This document shows, in pieces, positions 18,048 to 26,646 of a stretch of DNA of 64,000 nt. The notes below the pieces were generated by a model. That model did not search any database. It worked only from the letters and a program-made list of their open reading frames with translations, and was not told the origin of the DNA. Position numbers and translations under genes: made by a program. Each line of letters opens with the position of its first letter. The stretch's first letter is position 1. The DNA is from a virus, in the IMG/VR virus record IMGVR_UViG_3300033182_000581, positions 62,001-126,000 of that record; one strand, written 5' to 3'.

Positions 18048-18871
18048 AAGTATTAGTTACAGGTGGCGCGGGGTTCGTAGGAACAAATCTTATTAAACAA
18101 TTGTTGGAAGATGGTCATACCGTTATATCAATTGATAATTACAGTACTGGTTTAAAAGAAAACCATCAAGAGGGTTGTTTCTATCTCGAAGGTGATGTTC
18201 GTAAGTTTGATTTGCCATTTGAAGTAGATGTGGTTTTTCATATGGCTGCAGTTGCAAGAATCCAACCATCATTTGAAAGACCTGATGATTACATTACTAC
18301 AAATTTTAATGGAACGTATGAAATTGTTAAATTTTGTGTAGAGCGAAATGTTCCATTGATTTATGCAGGTTCATCATCTAAACATAGTGGTAGATTCAAA
18401 AATCCATATACATTCTCAAAAGATTTGGGAGAGGATATCATCACATTGTATCAGAAACATTTTGGATTAAACGCAACTATCACAAGATTTTATAATGTAT
18501 ATGGGCCGCACCAACTAACTGAAGGGGGATATACTACATTGATTGGTAGATGGATTCATAATATTGAAAATGGTATTCAATGTGAGATTTATGGAGATGG
18601 TGAACAAAGAAGAGATTTTACTCACGTTGATGATATTGTAAGTGCATTGATGATGATAATGTATCAGAAAGAATACGGACATGAGTTTGAACTTGGTAGA
18701 GGTAAAAACTATTCTGTAAACGAAATTGCAGATATGTTTGGTATTACTCCTATATATAAAGAGGCAAAACCAGGTGAGGCAAGAGAAACCTTAAACACCG
18801 ATGATGCAGCTTATGATGTGTTGGGGTGGGTTGCAACTACAAATATTGAAGATTATATAAAAGAGTTATGA
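18044..18871 (+). CDS. NAD-dependent sugar epimerase/dehydratase (extended SDR, GalE-like)
   Basis: 275 residues. 'VLVTGGAGFVGTNLIKQL' is the GxxGxxG cofactor loop, 'VISIDNYSTG' the NAD-selecting strand, 'VFHMAAVA' the conserved HxAA segment, 'YAGSSSKHSG' the catalytic Ser region and 'YTFSK' the Tyr-x3-Lys pair near residue 125. 'RRDFTHVDDIVSAL' near 192 is the classic late motif. It interconverts or modifies a UDP/GDP-sugar for the neighbouring transferases. The length is slightly below GalE (about 330). Confidence 0.88.
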   Translation: MKVLVTGGAGFVGTNLIKQLLEDGHTVISIDNYSTGLKENHQEGCFYLEGDVRKFDLPFEVDVVFHMAAVARIQPSFERPDDYITTNFNGTYEIVKFCVERNVPLIYAGSSSKHSGRFKNPYTFSKDLGEDIITLYQKHFGLNATITRFYNVYGPHQLTEGGYTTLIGRWIHNIENGIQCEIYGDGEQRRDFTHVDDIVSALMMIMYQKEYGHEFELGRGKNYSVNEIADMFGITPIYKEAKPGEARETLNTDDAAYDVLGWVATTNIEDYIKEL

Positions 18872-19632
18872 AAAACGTAGTATTCATACCAAATGTTGAT
18901 TTAGGAAATGGTCGTAGTACACCATACCACTACTCAGTAAAGAGTTGGAAAAAATGGTGTGATATGAATGGTGTTGAGTTCATTGAATGGACTGAACCAA
19001 TTACCGATGTATCTCATTTTAAGATAACCCTTCAGAGATATTGGGTACATGATATATTAGAACATAATGGTATTGATTACGACCAGGTTTTAATTGTCGA
19101 TGCAGATACTATTATTCACCCAAATACACCTAATTTTTTTAATGAAACAAATGGTAAGTTTGGAGTGGTTCTAAATAACGGATGTTATGAATGGACTACC
19201 AGAAGTATTAAGAATTGGGGAAACGCATTATTTAAGGAACAACCCAAATTGAATACTTGGGAATATTTCAATGGTGGGTTTCAAATCACAAATAAATCAC
19301 ATATACCATTTTACAAAGAGGTTCAGAAATATTATTGGGATAATATCGAAACTATCAATATGTGGAATGATAGAATCAAAGCAGGTACTGACCAAACAAT
19401 TATTAACTATCTTACAAAACTACATAAGATTGATGTAACTTATATGAGTGAGTGTTATAACCTACAAGACCTATTCAGAAAAAATCTATTATATATACCA
19501 AATCATTCTTGGTGGAAAGATGAGTTGAGGTTCTTAGAAGCGGGATGGGTATATCACTTTAATGCAATTCCATCAAACCCAAGAGATGTATCATATTGGA
19601 TGGAACGTACATATAAACATTTATACGAATGA
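18868..19632 (+). CDS. GT-A glycosyltransferase (GT8-like)
   Basis: 254 residues. 'YDQVLIVDADTIIHP' near residues 71-85 holds the DxD motif, 'YFNGGFQI' and 'AGTDQTIINYLTK' follow in the order seen in GT8-type and related retaining transferases. Starts by ATGA overlap with the epimerase gene and ends the same way into the next transferase. Specific sugar unknown. Confidence 0.72.
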   Translation: MKNVVFIPNVDLGNGRSTPYHYSVKSWKKWCDMNGVEFIEWTEPITDVSHFKITLQRYWVHDILEHNGIDYDQVLIVDADTIIHPNTPNFFNETNGKFGVVLNNGCYEWTTRSIKNWGNALFKEQPKLNTWEYFNGGFQITNKSHIPFYKEVQKYYWDNIETINMWNDRIKAGTDQTIINYLTKLHKIDVTYMSECYNLQDLFRKNLLYIPNHSWWKDELRFLEAGWVYHFNAIPSNPRDVSYWMERTYKHLYE

Positions 19633-20555
19633 AAGTAGCATTTTTTACTGAGATGGGATTCAATGGTAAAGTACCAAGAACCCATAAGAATATGAGAACT
19701 GAGTTTGCGTGGATGGTTTCGTTGGAAGCAGACCATTATAATCTGAATGATACACCACAACAATTTTATCAGTTGGGTATTGTAATCACTCCAAAGAATT
19801 CACCTGAAAAAGTTGATGTTGGTAGATTGAAACATTTTTGCAACCAGATTGCTGTGATGCAAGAGGGCCCATTTTGGTACTTCCAAGATTACGAACTATC
19901 AAATCAGATTCACTATTTTAATAATTTAGTTGAAGCTGATATCATATATGCACATAATAAGCAGGATGCTAAATATTATAAGGGGTTAACAAATCACAAA
20001 GATGTTAGAGTTTTACAATCATTGATGATAAAAGATGCTCTTTGGGATATCCAAGAACAACATCCTGAGGGTAGAGATGGTATTATGATTGGTGGTAATA
20101 TGAAGAGTTGGTATGGTGGTTTTGATTCATTTATGTTAGCATCTTCAGTAACCGATGAAATCTATTCACCACAAATGGGTAGACGGCAAGATGGTGAGAG
20201 TGAGTTGGGTATTACTCAATTACCATATTTAGAATGGGATAAGTGGATTTCCGAACTAAGTAAGAGAAAGATAGGTATCCATATGATGAGAACTCATGCA
20301 GCTGGTACGTTTGCAATGAATTGCTCTTATTTAGGAATCCCTTGTGTTGGTTATAGAGGATTAGATACACAAAGGGAGTTACACCCAAATCTATCAGTAG
20401 AGGATGGTGATTTGGATACTGCAAGAGAATTAGTAAAAAAGTTGTGGAATGATTTGGATTTCTACGAAGAAAATCGTATATTAACAGTTAAGTTGTATAA
20501 AGAAAAATACTCTGAAGAAGAGTGGAAAAGAAAGTTTTATAATGAGTTTAAGTAA
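19629..20555 (+). CDS. Glycosyltransferase, GT-B type
   Basis: 308 residues. The C-terminal half 'KRKIGIHMMRTHAAGTFAMNCSYLGIPCVGY' is a donor-binding region with an altered E-x7-E pattern, followed by 'ELVKKLWNDLDFYEENR' typical of the closing helices of GT4 enzymes. The N-terminal half starts 'VAFFTEMGFNGKVPRTHKNMRTEFAW'. Its stop lies inside the following cupin gene (14-base overlap). Confidence 0.72.
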   Translation: MKVAFFTEMGFNGKVPRTHKNMRTEFAWMVSLEADHYNLNDTPQQFYQLGIVITPKNSPEKVDVGRLKHFCNQIAVMQEGPFWYFQDYELSNQIHYFNNLVEADIIYAHNKQDAKYYKGLTNHKDVRVLQSLMIKDALWDIQEQHPEGRDGIMIGGNMKSWYGGFDSFMLASSVTDEIYSPQMGRRQDGESELGITQLPYLEWDKWISELSKRKIGIHMMRTHAAGTFAMNCSYLGIPCVGYRGLDTQRELHPNLSVEDGDLDTARELVKKLWNDLDFYEENRILTVKLYKEKYSEEEWKRKFYNEFK

Positions 20556-20563
20556 AAAAGATA
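20531..20563 (+). repeat. 33-bp direct repeat, copy 1 (at the cupin gene start)
   Basis: Bases 20531-20563 match 24539-24571 with one mismatch. The segment spans the start codon and first codons (MSLSKKD) of both downstream proteins. Confidence 0.8.
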
Positions 20564-20904
20564 ATTATAAAGAAGAAAGACCGTGGGGTGATTTTGAAAA
20601 CCTCTTAGATAATGATAAGTGTAAAGTCAAAAGAATTGTAATTAAACCTGGTCATGCACCAAGTTATCAATACCACTTTAAAAGGTCTGAAGTTTGGATT
20701 TTAGTAGAGGGTAGTGGTGAGTTAAAACTTAATGATGAACTACACAATGTAACTGTAGGTGATGTATTACAAATTCCAGTTGAAGCAAAACATCAAATGA
20801 AAAATACGGGTGGTACGGATTTAGTATTTATTGAAGTTCAGTTAGGTACTTACTTTGGTGAAGATGATATTGTTAGATTAGAGGATAACTATGGTAGAGT
20901 ATAA
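20542..20904 (+). CDS. Cupin, type II mannose-6-phosphate isomerase-like domain
   Basis: 120 residues. 'ERPWGDFENLLD' is the RPWG motif. 'IVIKPGHAPSYQYHFKRSEVWILVEGSGEL' is the cupin metal box, and the C-terminal 'YFGEDDIVRLEDNYGR' is nearly diagnostic for the isomerase domain of ManC. Bacterial ManC fuses this domain to a GDP-mannose pyrophosphorylase; here it stands alone, directly followed by a separate nucleotidyltransferase gene. Probably isomerises a hexose phosphate for nucleotide-sugar supply. Confidence 0.87.
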   Translation: MSLSKKDNYKEERPWGDFENLLDNDKCKVKRIVIKPGHAPSYQYHFKRSEVWILVEGSGELKLNDELHNVTVGDVLQIPVEAKHQMKNTGGTDLVFIEVQLGTYFGEDDIVRLEDNYGRV

Positions 20905-22435
20905 GGTACTGATAACAACAAGTGGTATTGGTAGTAGATTGGGTAAACTCACCAACTATACAAATAAATGTTTAGTTAGGGTGGGTGATATTCCTGCGAT
21001 TTCTCATATAATCGAAAGTTATCCATTAGATACTAAATTTGTAATAACTTTAGGTCATTACGGTGATTATGTAAGGCAGTTTTTAGAACTGACTTATAAT
21101 GATAGGAATTTTACATTTGTGAATGTAGATAAGTATGAGGGAGATGGTAGTAGTTTGGGATATTCAATACTCACTGCCAAATCAGAACTACAATGTCCAT
21201 TCATATTTCATGCAAGTGATACGATACTTCCAAATTTAGAAATACCCAATACAAATTCGAATTGGTGTGTTGGTGCATACAAAAAAGAAACATCTCAATA
21301 CAGAACCTTAAAGATAAGTAATGGGTATGTAGATACTATCAATGAGAAAGGTGAAATCAACTTTGATTATCCATATGTTGGTGTATGTGGTATTAACGAT
21401 TATAATCTATTTTGGGAATGTTTAGAGGAATTGGATAATCATCATGGGTTATCAGATGCACACGTAATCAACAAAATGTTAAACCACAATACTGAGTTCA
21501 AATTTTATGAAGCAAAACTTTGGTTAGATATTGGAAATACGAATGAACTTAATAACGCCAGAAATCACTTTGGCCAAACAATTGATGTGTTAGATAAAGA
21601 GAATGAATCTATTTTCTTCTTTGAAGATTTTGTGGTAAAGTTTTTCTCAGATACTAAAGTTAACCAGAATAGAGTAAAACGGGCTGAATTATTAAATGGA
21701 TTAGTTCCTACTATTTTGGGTAGTACAGAAAACTTCTACAAATACAAAAAGGCAGATGGTAAGTTATTTTCTAAATCAGTAAATACAAAAAGTTTTTCTA
21801 AGTTTTTAGATTGGGCTCAAAGTGAATTGTGGATACCATCAATTAAATCAACAGGTGATTCTGATTTTAACAATCTTTGTTGGGAGTTCTATATAGATAA
21901 AACCAAAAAAAGAGTTCTTCAATATTTGGATGGAAAATCAGATACACCTCAATTAATCAATGGAGTTGAAATTCCATCTGTATTAGATATTATAGATTCT
22001 TTAGATAAAGAATGGTTGACCGATGGATTGCCATCTCAGTTTCATGGGGATTTTATTCTTGATAATATCATAGAAACTCAGAATGGATATACATTAATAG
22101 ATTGGAGACAGGATTTTGGTGGAGATTTGGAAGTGGGTGATATTTACTACGATTTAGCAAAGTTAAATCACAACTTAGTAGTTAATCATGAAATAGTATC
22201 AAATGGTAACTTCAATTCAGATACTGATAATTGTTACATATTGTGTAATTCAAAATTAGTTGAGTGTACAAATATCCTACATAATTTTATAAAAACTAAA
22301 GGATATGATTTGAAAAAGGTAAAGGTGTTGACTGGAATCATATGGATTAATATGGCACCATTACATGAATATCCATTTAATAAGTTTTTATTCAATTATG
22401 GAAAATATATATTAACAAAGGAATTAGGGTTATGA
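20891..22435 (+). CDS. Bifunctional nucleotidyltransferase + choline/aminoglycoside kinase-like protein
   Basis: 514 residues. The N-terminal domain opens 'VLITTSGIGSRLGKLTNYTNKCLVRVGD', a nucleotidyltransferase loop in which a typical G-x-G-x-R-L is kept. 'YEGDGSSLGYSI' and 'LWLDIGNTNEL' are further landmarks. From about residue 250 it is kinase-like, with 'SQFHGDFILDNII' (catalytic HGD-x4-N) near 385 and 'LIDWRQDFGGD' (Mg-binding D) near 404. The combination recalls LicC plus LicA for phosphocholine-type decoration, or a sugar kinase plus pyrophosphorylase. Substrate unproven. Confidence 0.8.
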   Translation: MVEYKVLITTSGIGSRLGKLTNYTNKCLVRVGDIPAISHIIESYPLDTKFVITLGHYGDYVRQFLELTYNDRNFTFVNVDKYEGDGSSLGYSILTAKSELQCPFIFHASDTILPNLEIPNTNSNWCVGAYKKETSQYRTLKISNGYVDTINEKGEINFDYPYVGVCGINDYNLFWECLEELDNHHGLSDAHVINKMLNHNTEFKFYEAKLWLDIGNTNELNNARNHFGQTIDVLDKENESIFFFEDFVVKFFSDTKVNQNRVKRAELLNGLVPTILGSTENFYKYKKADGKLFSKSVNTKSFSKFLDWAQSELWIPSIKSTGDSDFNNLCWEFYIDKTKKRVLQYLDGKSDTPQLINGVEIPSVLDIIDSLDKEWLTDGLPSQFHGDFILDNIIETQNGYTLIDWRQDFGGDLEVGDIYYDLAKLNHNLVVNHEIVSNGNFNSDTDNCYILCNSKLVECTNILHNFIKTKGYDLKKVKVLTGIIWINMAPLHEYPFNKFLFNYGKYILTKELGL

Positions 22436-23379
22436 GTAATGTAAAATATTTTATCGGGCCCATGACAAAGAATGTTGTAGATGCCATTTTAGAATTTTCA
22501 GAAGAAACTGAAAATGTTATTGGATTTATACCATCTCGTAGACAAGTAGAGTGGGATGGTGGATACGTTAATAATTGGACTACAAAAGAATTTTCGGAAT
22601 ATGTAAACGGTAGATTACCAATTAAAAGAGACCACTCAGGCCCTGGCCAGGGATATATTGATGATGATGGATTTGAATCACTTAAAGAAGATTGTAAGTA
22701 TTTAGATTACATTCATATAGACCCCTGGAAAAAATATCCAAAATACGATGATGGGTTGGATTGGACTGTAAAAATGATTGAGTTCTGTTATGAGTTAAAT
22801 CCTAATATTCAGTATGAGATTGGAACTGAACAGGCTATTAGAGAGTTTGATGCAGATGAGTTAGATGACTTTGTTAATGATGTAAACAAAAGATTACCAT
22901 TTCAGATATTCAAAAAAATAACACATTTAGTAATACAAAGTGGAACATCTTTAAAAGGAAATGTAAATACGGGCGAGTATGATTCTGAGAGATTAACTGA
23001 GATGTTGGATGTTGCATCAAAATGGGGATTGATATCAAAAGAACATAATGGTGATTACATACCCGTTGAATTAATTAAAGAAAAAATGTCATTAGGATTA
23101 GATTCCATAAATATCGCGCCAGAATTTGGTTTAATTGAAACAATTTCGTATATTGAATCAAATATTGATATCGATAAGTTTTGGAAAATATGCTATGATT
23201 CAAAAAGATGGGAAAAGTGGGTAGATGATTCATTTGACCCTATCAACCAAAAAGAAGATTTGATTAAGATTTGTGGACATTACGTTTTATCTCATCCAGA
23301 TTTTATATCTATTAAACCAGATATTGATGATGTTATAAAACAAAATGTAAAGAAAAAGTTATATGAGTTATACAGATAA
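22432..23379 (+). CDS. TIM-barrel aldolase-like protein (GatZ/KbaZ-like)
   Basis: 315 residues. 'IPSRRQVEWDGGYVNNWTTKEF', then 'IKRDHSGPGQG', then 'YIHIDPW' and 'NIQYEIGTEQ' follow the strand order of the tagatose-bisphosphate aldolase GatZ/KbaZ group (Q-x-GGY, GGDH-GP, K-HLD, E-GTE). The match is at the level of motif order, so it is moderately secure. In glycan clusters such proteins may make or modify a rare sugar phosphate. ATGA overlap with the upstream bifunctional enzyme supports a shared pathway. Confidence 0.6.
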   Translation: MSNVKYFIGPMTKNVVDAILEFSEETENVIGFIPSRRQVEWDGGYVNNWTTKEFSEYVNGRLPIKRDHSGPGQGYIDDDGFESLKEDCKYLDYIHIDPWKKYPKYDDGLDWTVKMIEFCYELNPNIQYEIGTEQAIREFDADELDDFVNDVNKRLPFQIFKKITHLVIQSGTSLKGNVNTGEYDSERLTEMLDVASKWGLISKEHNGDYIPVELIKEKMSLGLDSINIAPEFGLIETISYIESNIDIDKFWKICYDSKRWEKWVDDSFDPINQKEDLIKICGHYVLSHPDFISIKPDIDDVIKQNVKKKLYELYR

Positions 23380-23734
23380 ACGGCCCCTTACTATTTTTTG
23401 TGATATTGATGGAACGTTGGTAAAGCATAGTAAACCAACCGATTCTCAAAAACCAACTCATACCTTAGAGTTACTTGATGGTACTTTAGAAAAATTATTG
23501 GAGTGGGATAAGATGGGATACAATATAATACTAACAACCGGTAGGAAAGAAAGTTTACGTTCAGTTACAGAATTGCAGCTAAGTAAAGCCGGTATCATAT
23601 ATGACCAATTGATTATGGGTATTGGTGGTGGTAAACGATATCTGATTAATGATAGAAAACCATATGGTACTGGGGATTACGCAGTTGCAATTAATATCGA
23701 TAGAAATGTAGGTATTAAAGATTTAGAATTATGA
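23363..23734 (+). CDS. HAD-superfamily phosphatase (small, capless)
   Basis: 123 residues. 'IFCDIDGTLV' (residues about 11-20) is the nucleophile motif, 'ILTTGRKESLRSVTE' motif II, and 'YLINDRKP' the late acidic motif. The same fold and many residues recur in the protein at 34889-35242. It probably removes a phosphate from a sugar phosphate made by its neighbours. It overlaps the aldolase-like gene by 17 bases. Confidence 0.82.
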   Translation: MSYTDKRPLTIFCDIDGTLVKHSKPTDSQKPTHTLELLDGTLEKLLEWDKMGYNIILTTGRKESLRSVTELQLSKAGIIYDQLIMGIGGGKRYLINDRKPYGTGDYAVAINIDRNVGIKDLEL

Positions 23735-24492
23735 AAGTAGCATTGTGTTTTTATGGATTATTGGGTAGTGTAAAAGGAAAATCAGGTGATGCTGAAAAAA
23801 GTTCATCTGATGTTTTGGATATTGCGTTTAATCATGTTAAAAAACACATATTAGATGTAAATGATATAGATGTCTTTATACACTCTTGGGATGTAGATTT
23901 GAAAGAAGAGATAGTATCTTTATACAAACCAAAGGGTAGTAAGTTTGAACAAACCAAAACATTTAAAATAGAACCACCATTAACAGATACTCGTAGAGTT
24001 CAGAACCATTATAGTAGATGGTACTCTTGTAGAGAAGTAATGAGATTAAAGAAAACGTATGAGATTGAAAACAATTTCAAATATGATTTTGTAGCACTAT
24101 CTCGACAAGATATTGCGTGGCAAACTGATGTTGATTTTTCAAAGTTTGATACAAATTACTTTTATGTACCAAATTGGAGACAACAATTCAATGGTGCACA
24201 AATGGGATGGCCACATGGTGCATACAATCGCTCTTTACAAGATATTTGGTGTTTTGGTAATTCAGATGATATGGATAGATTTGTAGACATATATGAAAAC
24301 ATACAACAATACAGTATTGATAATCCAGACCTGATGGGTAATAAAGGTATATCAAATCACAGATTAATGTATCATCAATTAGTTCTTATGAAAATATTAC
24401 CATTAAGATTAAAGTTTGCGTTCAATCACGATTTAGTAGAACGTTCTGATATGCCGTTAGTAAGGTATAAGTTTTTTGGAGATACAACATAA
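23731..24492 (+). CDS. Hypothetical glycan-cluster protein, possible glycosyltransferase
   Basis: 253 residues. 'VALCFYGLLGSVKGKSGD', 'IDVFIHSWDVD', 'YDFVALSRQDIAWQTDVDFS' and 'DIWCFGNSDDMDRF' form a pattern common in unnamed capsule-cluster proteins that are probably GT-A-like. 'SRQD' may act as the metal-binding motif. Last gene before a promoter. Confidence 0.6.
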   Translation: MKVALCFYGLLGSVKGKSGDAEKSSSDVLDIAFNHVKKHILDVNDIDVFIHSWDVDLKEEIVSLYKPKGSKFEQTKTFKIEPPLTDTRRVQNHYSRWYSCREVMRLKKTYEIENNFKYDFVALSRQDIAWQTDVDFSKFDTNYFYVPNWRQQFNGAQMGWPHGAYNRSLQDIWCFGNSDDMDRFVDIYENIQQYSIDNPDLMGNKGISNHRLMYHQLVLMKILPLRLKFAFNHDLVERSDMPLVRYKFFGDTT

Positions 24493-24493
24493 A

Positions 24494-24525
24494 TTTGGAT
24501 AATTCAAATATTATTCGTATATTAG
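24494..24525 (+). promoter_or_regulatory. Bacteroidota-type promoter before the last GT2 gene of the block
   Basis: TTTGG 24494-24498, 19-base spacer, TATATTAG 24518-24525. It splits the 8.2-25.7 kb block, making the final transferase separately expressed. Confidence 0.75.
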
Positions 24526-24538
24526 TAGTTAAAATAGA

Positions 24539-24571
24539 AAAGTTTTATAATGAGTTTAAGCAAAAAAGATA
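24539..24571 (+). repeat. 33-bp direct repeat, copy 2 (at the GT2 gene start)
   Basis: Matches 20531-20563 except for one T to C change. Here it lies 14 bases after a promoter. Confidence 0.8.
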
Positions 24572-25746
24572 TAAGTTTTATTACTCCCAGCAGAAACAAT
24601 CTAAAATATTTGAAATGGGCGTATGACTCAATCAGAAAGAACGCCGGAGAAGAACCAACCATTTGTGTTGCTGATGATTTCAGTAACGATGGAACTTGGG
24701 AGTGGTGTAAGGAAATGATGGAGAAAGACCCAAATTTTAAAGCAATCAGAAACGAAGGCCCAACCAGATTAGGACATACAATCTTATATGATAGATTGAT
24801 TAACGAAGTTGCGTCAACAAAGATTGTGGGTATCTATCATGCAGATATGTATCTTTGTCCAAATGCATTGGAATCGGTGTTAAAACATATCAAACCGTTG
24901 AGTGTAGTATCACTCACGCGTATTGAGCCAGATTTACATCCACCAGGGCCTGAGAAAGCATTGATTAAAAATGCACCAACTGAACCTGAAGATTTTGATG
25001 AGAATTGGTTCTTGAACTATTTTGATAGTGAATATTTACCAATGGCTAAAAATAAAACTACTGATGGTATATTTGCACCCTGGTTCTTATTCAAAGAAGA
25101 TTTTCAATCAATTGGTGGACATGACCCGTTATATGCACCACAATCAAAAGAAGATTCTGATATATTCAACCGATTCCTTTTGAATGGATACAAACTTATT
25201 CAGACGTGGGAAGGTGCTGTGTTTCATTTGACTTGTAGGGGAAGTAGATATAACCCAACTCTAACTGAAGTAGGTAAAGAATCAGATGAGTGGTTGGCAC
25301 AAAACATTCGTTCTACTCGCAACTTTATCAGAAAATGGGGCCACTTTGTAAAGCATGATGCATATATGATGCCAATAGTACCACCAAAGTATGATATTCA
25401 ATTCAATATTGAAAATGGAAATGAGAAGTTATTGAATATGTTAGAACCCTGGTGTAGTAGGATTGTGATTGATTTGGATAAAGATAAAATCAAAGAATAT
25501 ATTGATTTAGAACAACCAAATACTCAGTTTGATTTGACCAAAAGAATCAATGTAGATGTAGATTCGGATATTGAAATTAGTTTCGATGCAAATAAATTAA
25601 CCCAATATTCATATAATATCATAACTGAGTTATCTATGATACTTGAGAACTCTGAAATTGAGGTTGGTGAGTTTGAATTGGATATATTTAGAGTGAAAGT
25701 AAATAAAGTAAAAACATACGAAAATTCATTGATTCATTTAAAATAG
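24550..25746 (+). CDS. Glycosyltransferase family 2
   Basis: 398 residues. 'ISFITPSRNNLKYLKWAYDSIRKN' is the GT2 opening, 'CVADDFSNDGTWEW' the nucleotide strand, 'VGIYHADMYL' the DxD-like site (HADM), and 'GGHDPLYAPQSKEDSDIFNRFLLNGYKL' the ED catalytic-base region near 215. The last 120 residues ('LNMLEPWCSRIVIDLDKDKI' onward) are an unrelated extra domain of unknown role. Its first seven codons are shared with the cupin gene through the 33-bp repeat. Confidence 0.85.
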   Translation: MSLSKKDISFITPSRNNLKYLKWAYDSIRKNAGEEPTICVADDFSNDGTWEWCKEMMEKDPNFKAIRNEGPTRLGHTILYDRLINEVASTKIVGIYHADMYLCPNALESVLKHIKPLSVVSLTRIEPDLHPPGPEKALIKNAPTEPEDFDENWFLNYFDSEYLPMAKNKTTDGIFAPWFLFKEDFQSIGGHDPLYAPQSKEDSDIFNRFLLNGYKLIQTWEGAVFHLTCRGSRYNPTLTEVGKESDEWLAQNIRSTRNFIRKWGHFVKHDAYMMPIVPPKYDIQFNIENGNEKLLNMLEPWCSRIVIDLDKDKIKEYIDLEQPNTQFDLTKRINVDVDSDIEISFDANKLTQYSYNIITELSMILENSEIEVGEFELDIFRVKVNKVKTYENSLIHLK

Positions 25747-25762
25747 TGTATTTATTGATGAT

Positions 25763-26005
25763 ATGAGATACTACATTTTACTTCCAGACGATGATGGTAG
25801 TGAAGATTATTCTACCAACATTTTAGGTGAAAGTTCTTTTAAAACGTTTTGGACTGAACATGGTTTTGAAATATTTGAGAGGATGGTTCACAAATATCCA
25901 GATACACTGGAGCACATCATTATTAAAGACGAAAAGGGTAAGGAATATACACCCGAACAATTCTTAGAATCTATAAGTAAATTAACAATTAAAAGGATGG
26001 GCTGA
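25763..26005 (+). CDS. Conserved hypothetical T4-like phage protein
   Basis: 80 residues. 'YYILLPDDDGSEDYSTNILGESSFKTFW' resembles a small protein family recurring in marine T4-like phages, beginning with a conserved 'YYILLP-D' strand and an 'LGE-SF-TFW' segment. Function unknown. Its stop overlaps the next start. Confidence 0.65.
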   Translation: MRYYILLPDDDGSEDYSTNILGESSFKTFWTEHGFEIFERMVHKYPDTLEHIIIKDEKGKEYTPEQFLESISKLTIKRMG

Positions 26006-26223
26006 TGAGTAAATTAAGACTTAATCATATTGATTGGGATAATTACGATGAATTGGATGGACTTTATGATGAATCTATGGAGATGATTCATAACAAAAAA
26101 AGAAAAAATGGAAAATTTAAAGAAAACGAAAATGAAGAAGGATTTCACCAATCACAGAGGGTGTCTGCCCGAAGGGGAGAGGGTGATAGTTATATCAGTA
26201 AACGAAGAAAAGCAAGAAGTTAA
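26005..26223 (+). CDS. Hypothetical small charged protein
   Basis: 72 residues: an acidic first half ('LNHIDWDNYDELDGLYDE') and a strongly basic second half ending in 'SKRRKARS'. The second half overlaps another plausible gene (26108-26284) in a different frame, over 116 bases. Confidence 0.6.
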   Translation: MSKLRLNHIDWDNYDELDGLYDESMEMIHNKKRKNGKFKENENEEGFHQSQRVSARRGEGDSYISKRRKARS

Positions 26224-26284
26224 GGTAGCAGACCCATTCGATAGGGAATGGATTGTACCAATTTCGTATGTTAAACTAGATTAG
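26108..26284 (+). CDS. Hypothetical 58-residue protein, small beta-barrel-like
   Basis: Reads MENLKKTKMKKDF..., then 'GERVIVISVNEEKQEVKVADPFDREWIVPISYVKLD', a strand pattern like small SH3/KOW barrels. It starts inside 26005-26223 in another frame and runs 61 bases past its end. The unoverlapped part is clearly protein-like, which supports it. Confidence 0.6.
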   Translation: MENLKKTKMKKDFTNHRGCLPEGERVIVISVNEEKQEVKVADPFDREWIVPISYVKLD

Positions 26285-26286
26285 CA

Positions 26287-26297
26287 CATATTTATAT
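26287..26297 (+). promoter_or_regulatory. CATATTTATAT motif, possible late promoter
   Basis: Exact CATATTTATAT 23 bases before the DUF3008-like gene and the lysis cassette; ACGGAG before the start codon could be a ribosome-binding site. Confidence 0.45.
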
Positions 26298-26320
26298 CCA
26301 AAGAACTTACGGAGAAATCT

Positions 26321-26596
26321 ATGCCGGCTAAATCTAAAGCACAACAAAAGTTTATGGGATTGGTTTACGCTCTTAAAAAAGGAGATGTAAAACCATCCGA
26401 TGTATCTAAAGATGTGCGAGATGTTGCAAAATCTATGAAAACAAAAGATGTTAAAGATTTTGCTTCAACCAAGCATGAAGAGTTACCAAACAAAGTTGAG
26501 ATGGAATTAGAGGCATTGATTAAAAAAATTGACGAGGAATGGTCGGGTAAATACAAAAGAAGTATAGATTGTAATAACCCGAAAGGATTTTCTTAG
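26321..26596 (+). CDS. DUF3008-like protein
   Basis: 91 residues. 'MPAKSKAQQKFMGLVYALKKGD', 'VSKDVRDVAKSMKTKDVKDFASTKHEELP' matches the DUF3008 family of small basic proteins common in phages and some bacteria. The extra C-terminal 30 residues are not part of the usual domain. Role unknown; position suggests late expression. Confidence 0.75.
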   Translation: MPAKSKAQQKFMGLVYALKKGDVKPSDVSKDVRDVAKSMKTKDVKDFASTKHEELPNKVEMELEALIKKIDEEWSGKYKRSIDCNNPKGFS

Positions 26597-26646
26597 AAAG
26601 CACATTGTCAGGGTAAAAAAAGTAGGTTTGAAATTGGAGAACGAAT

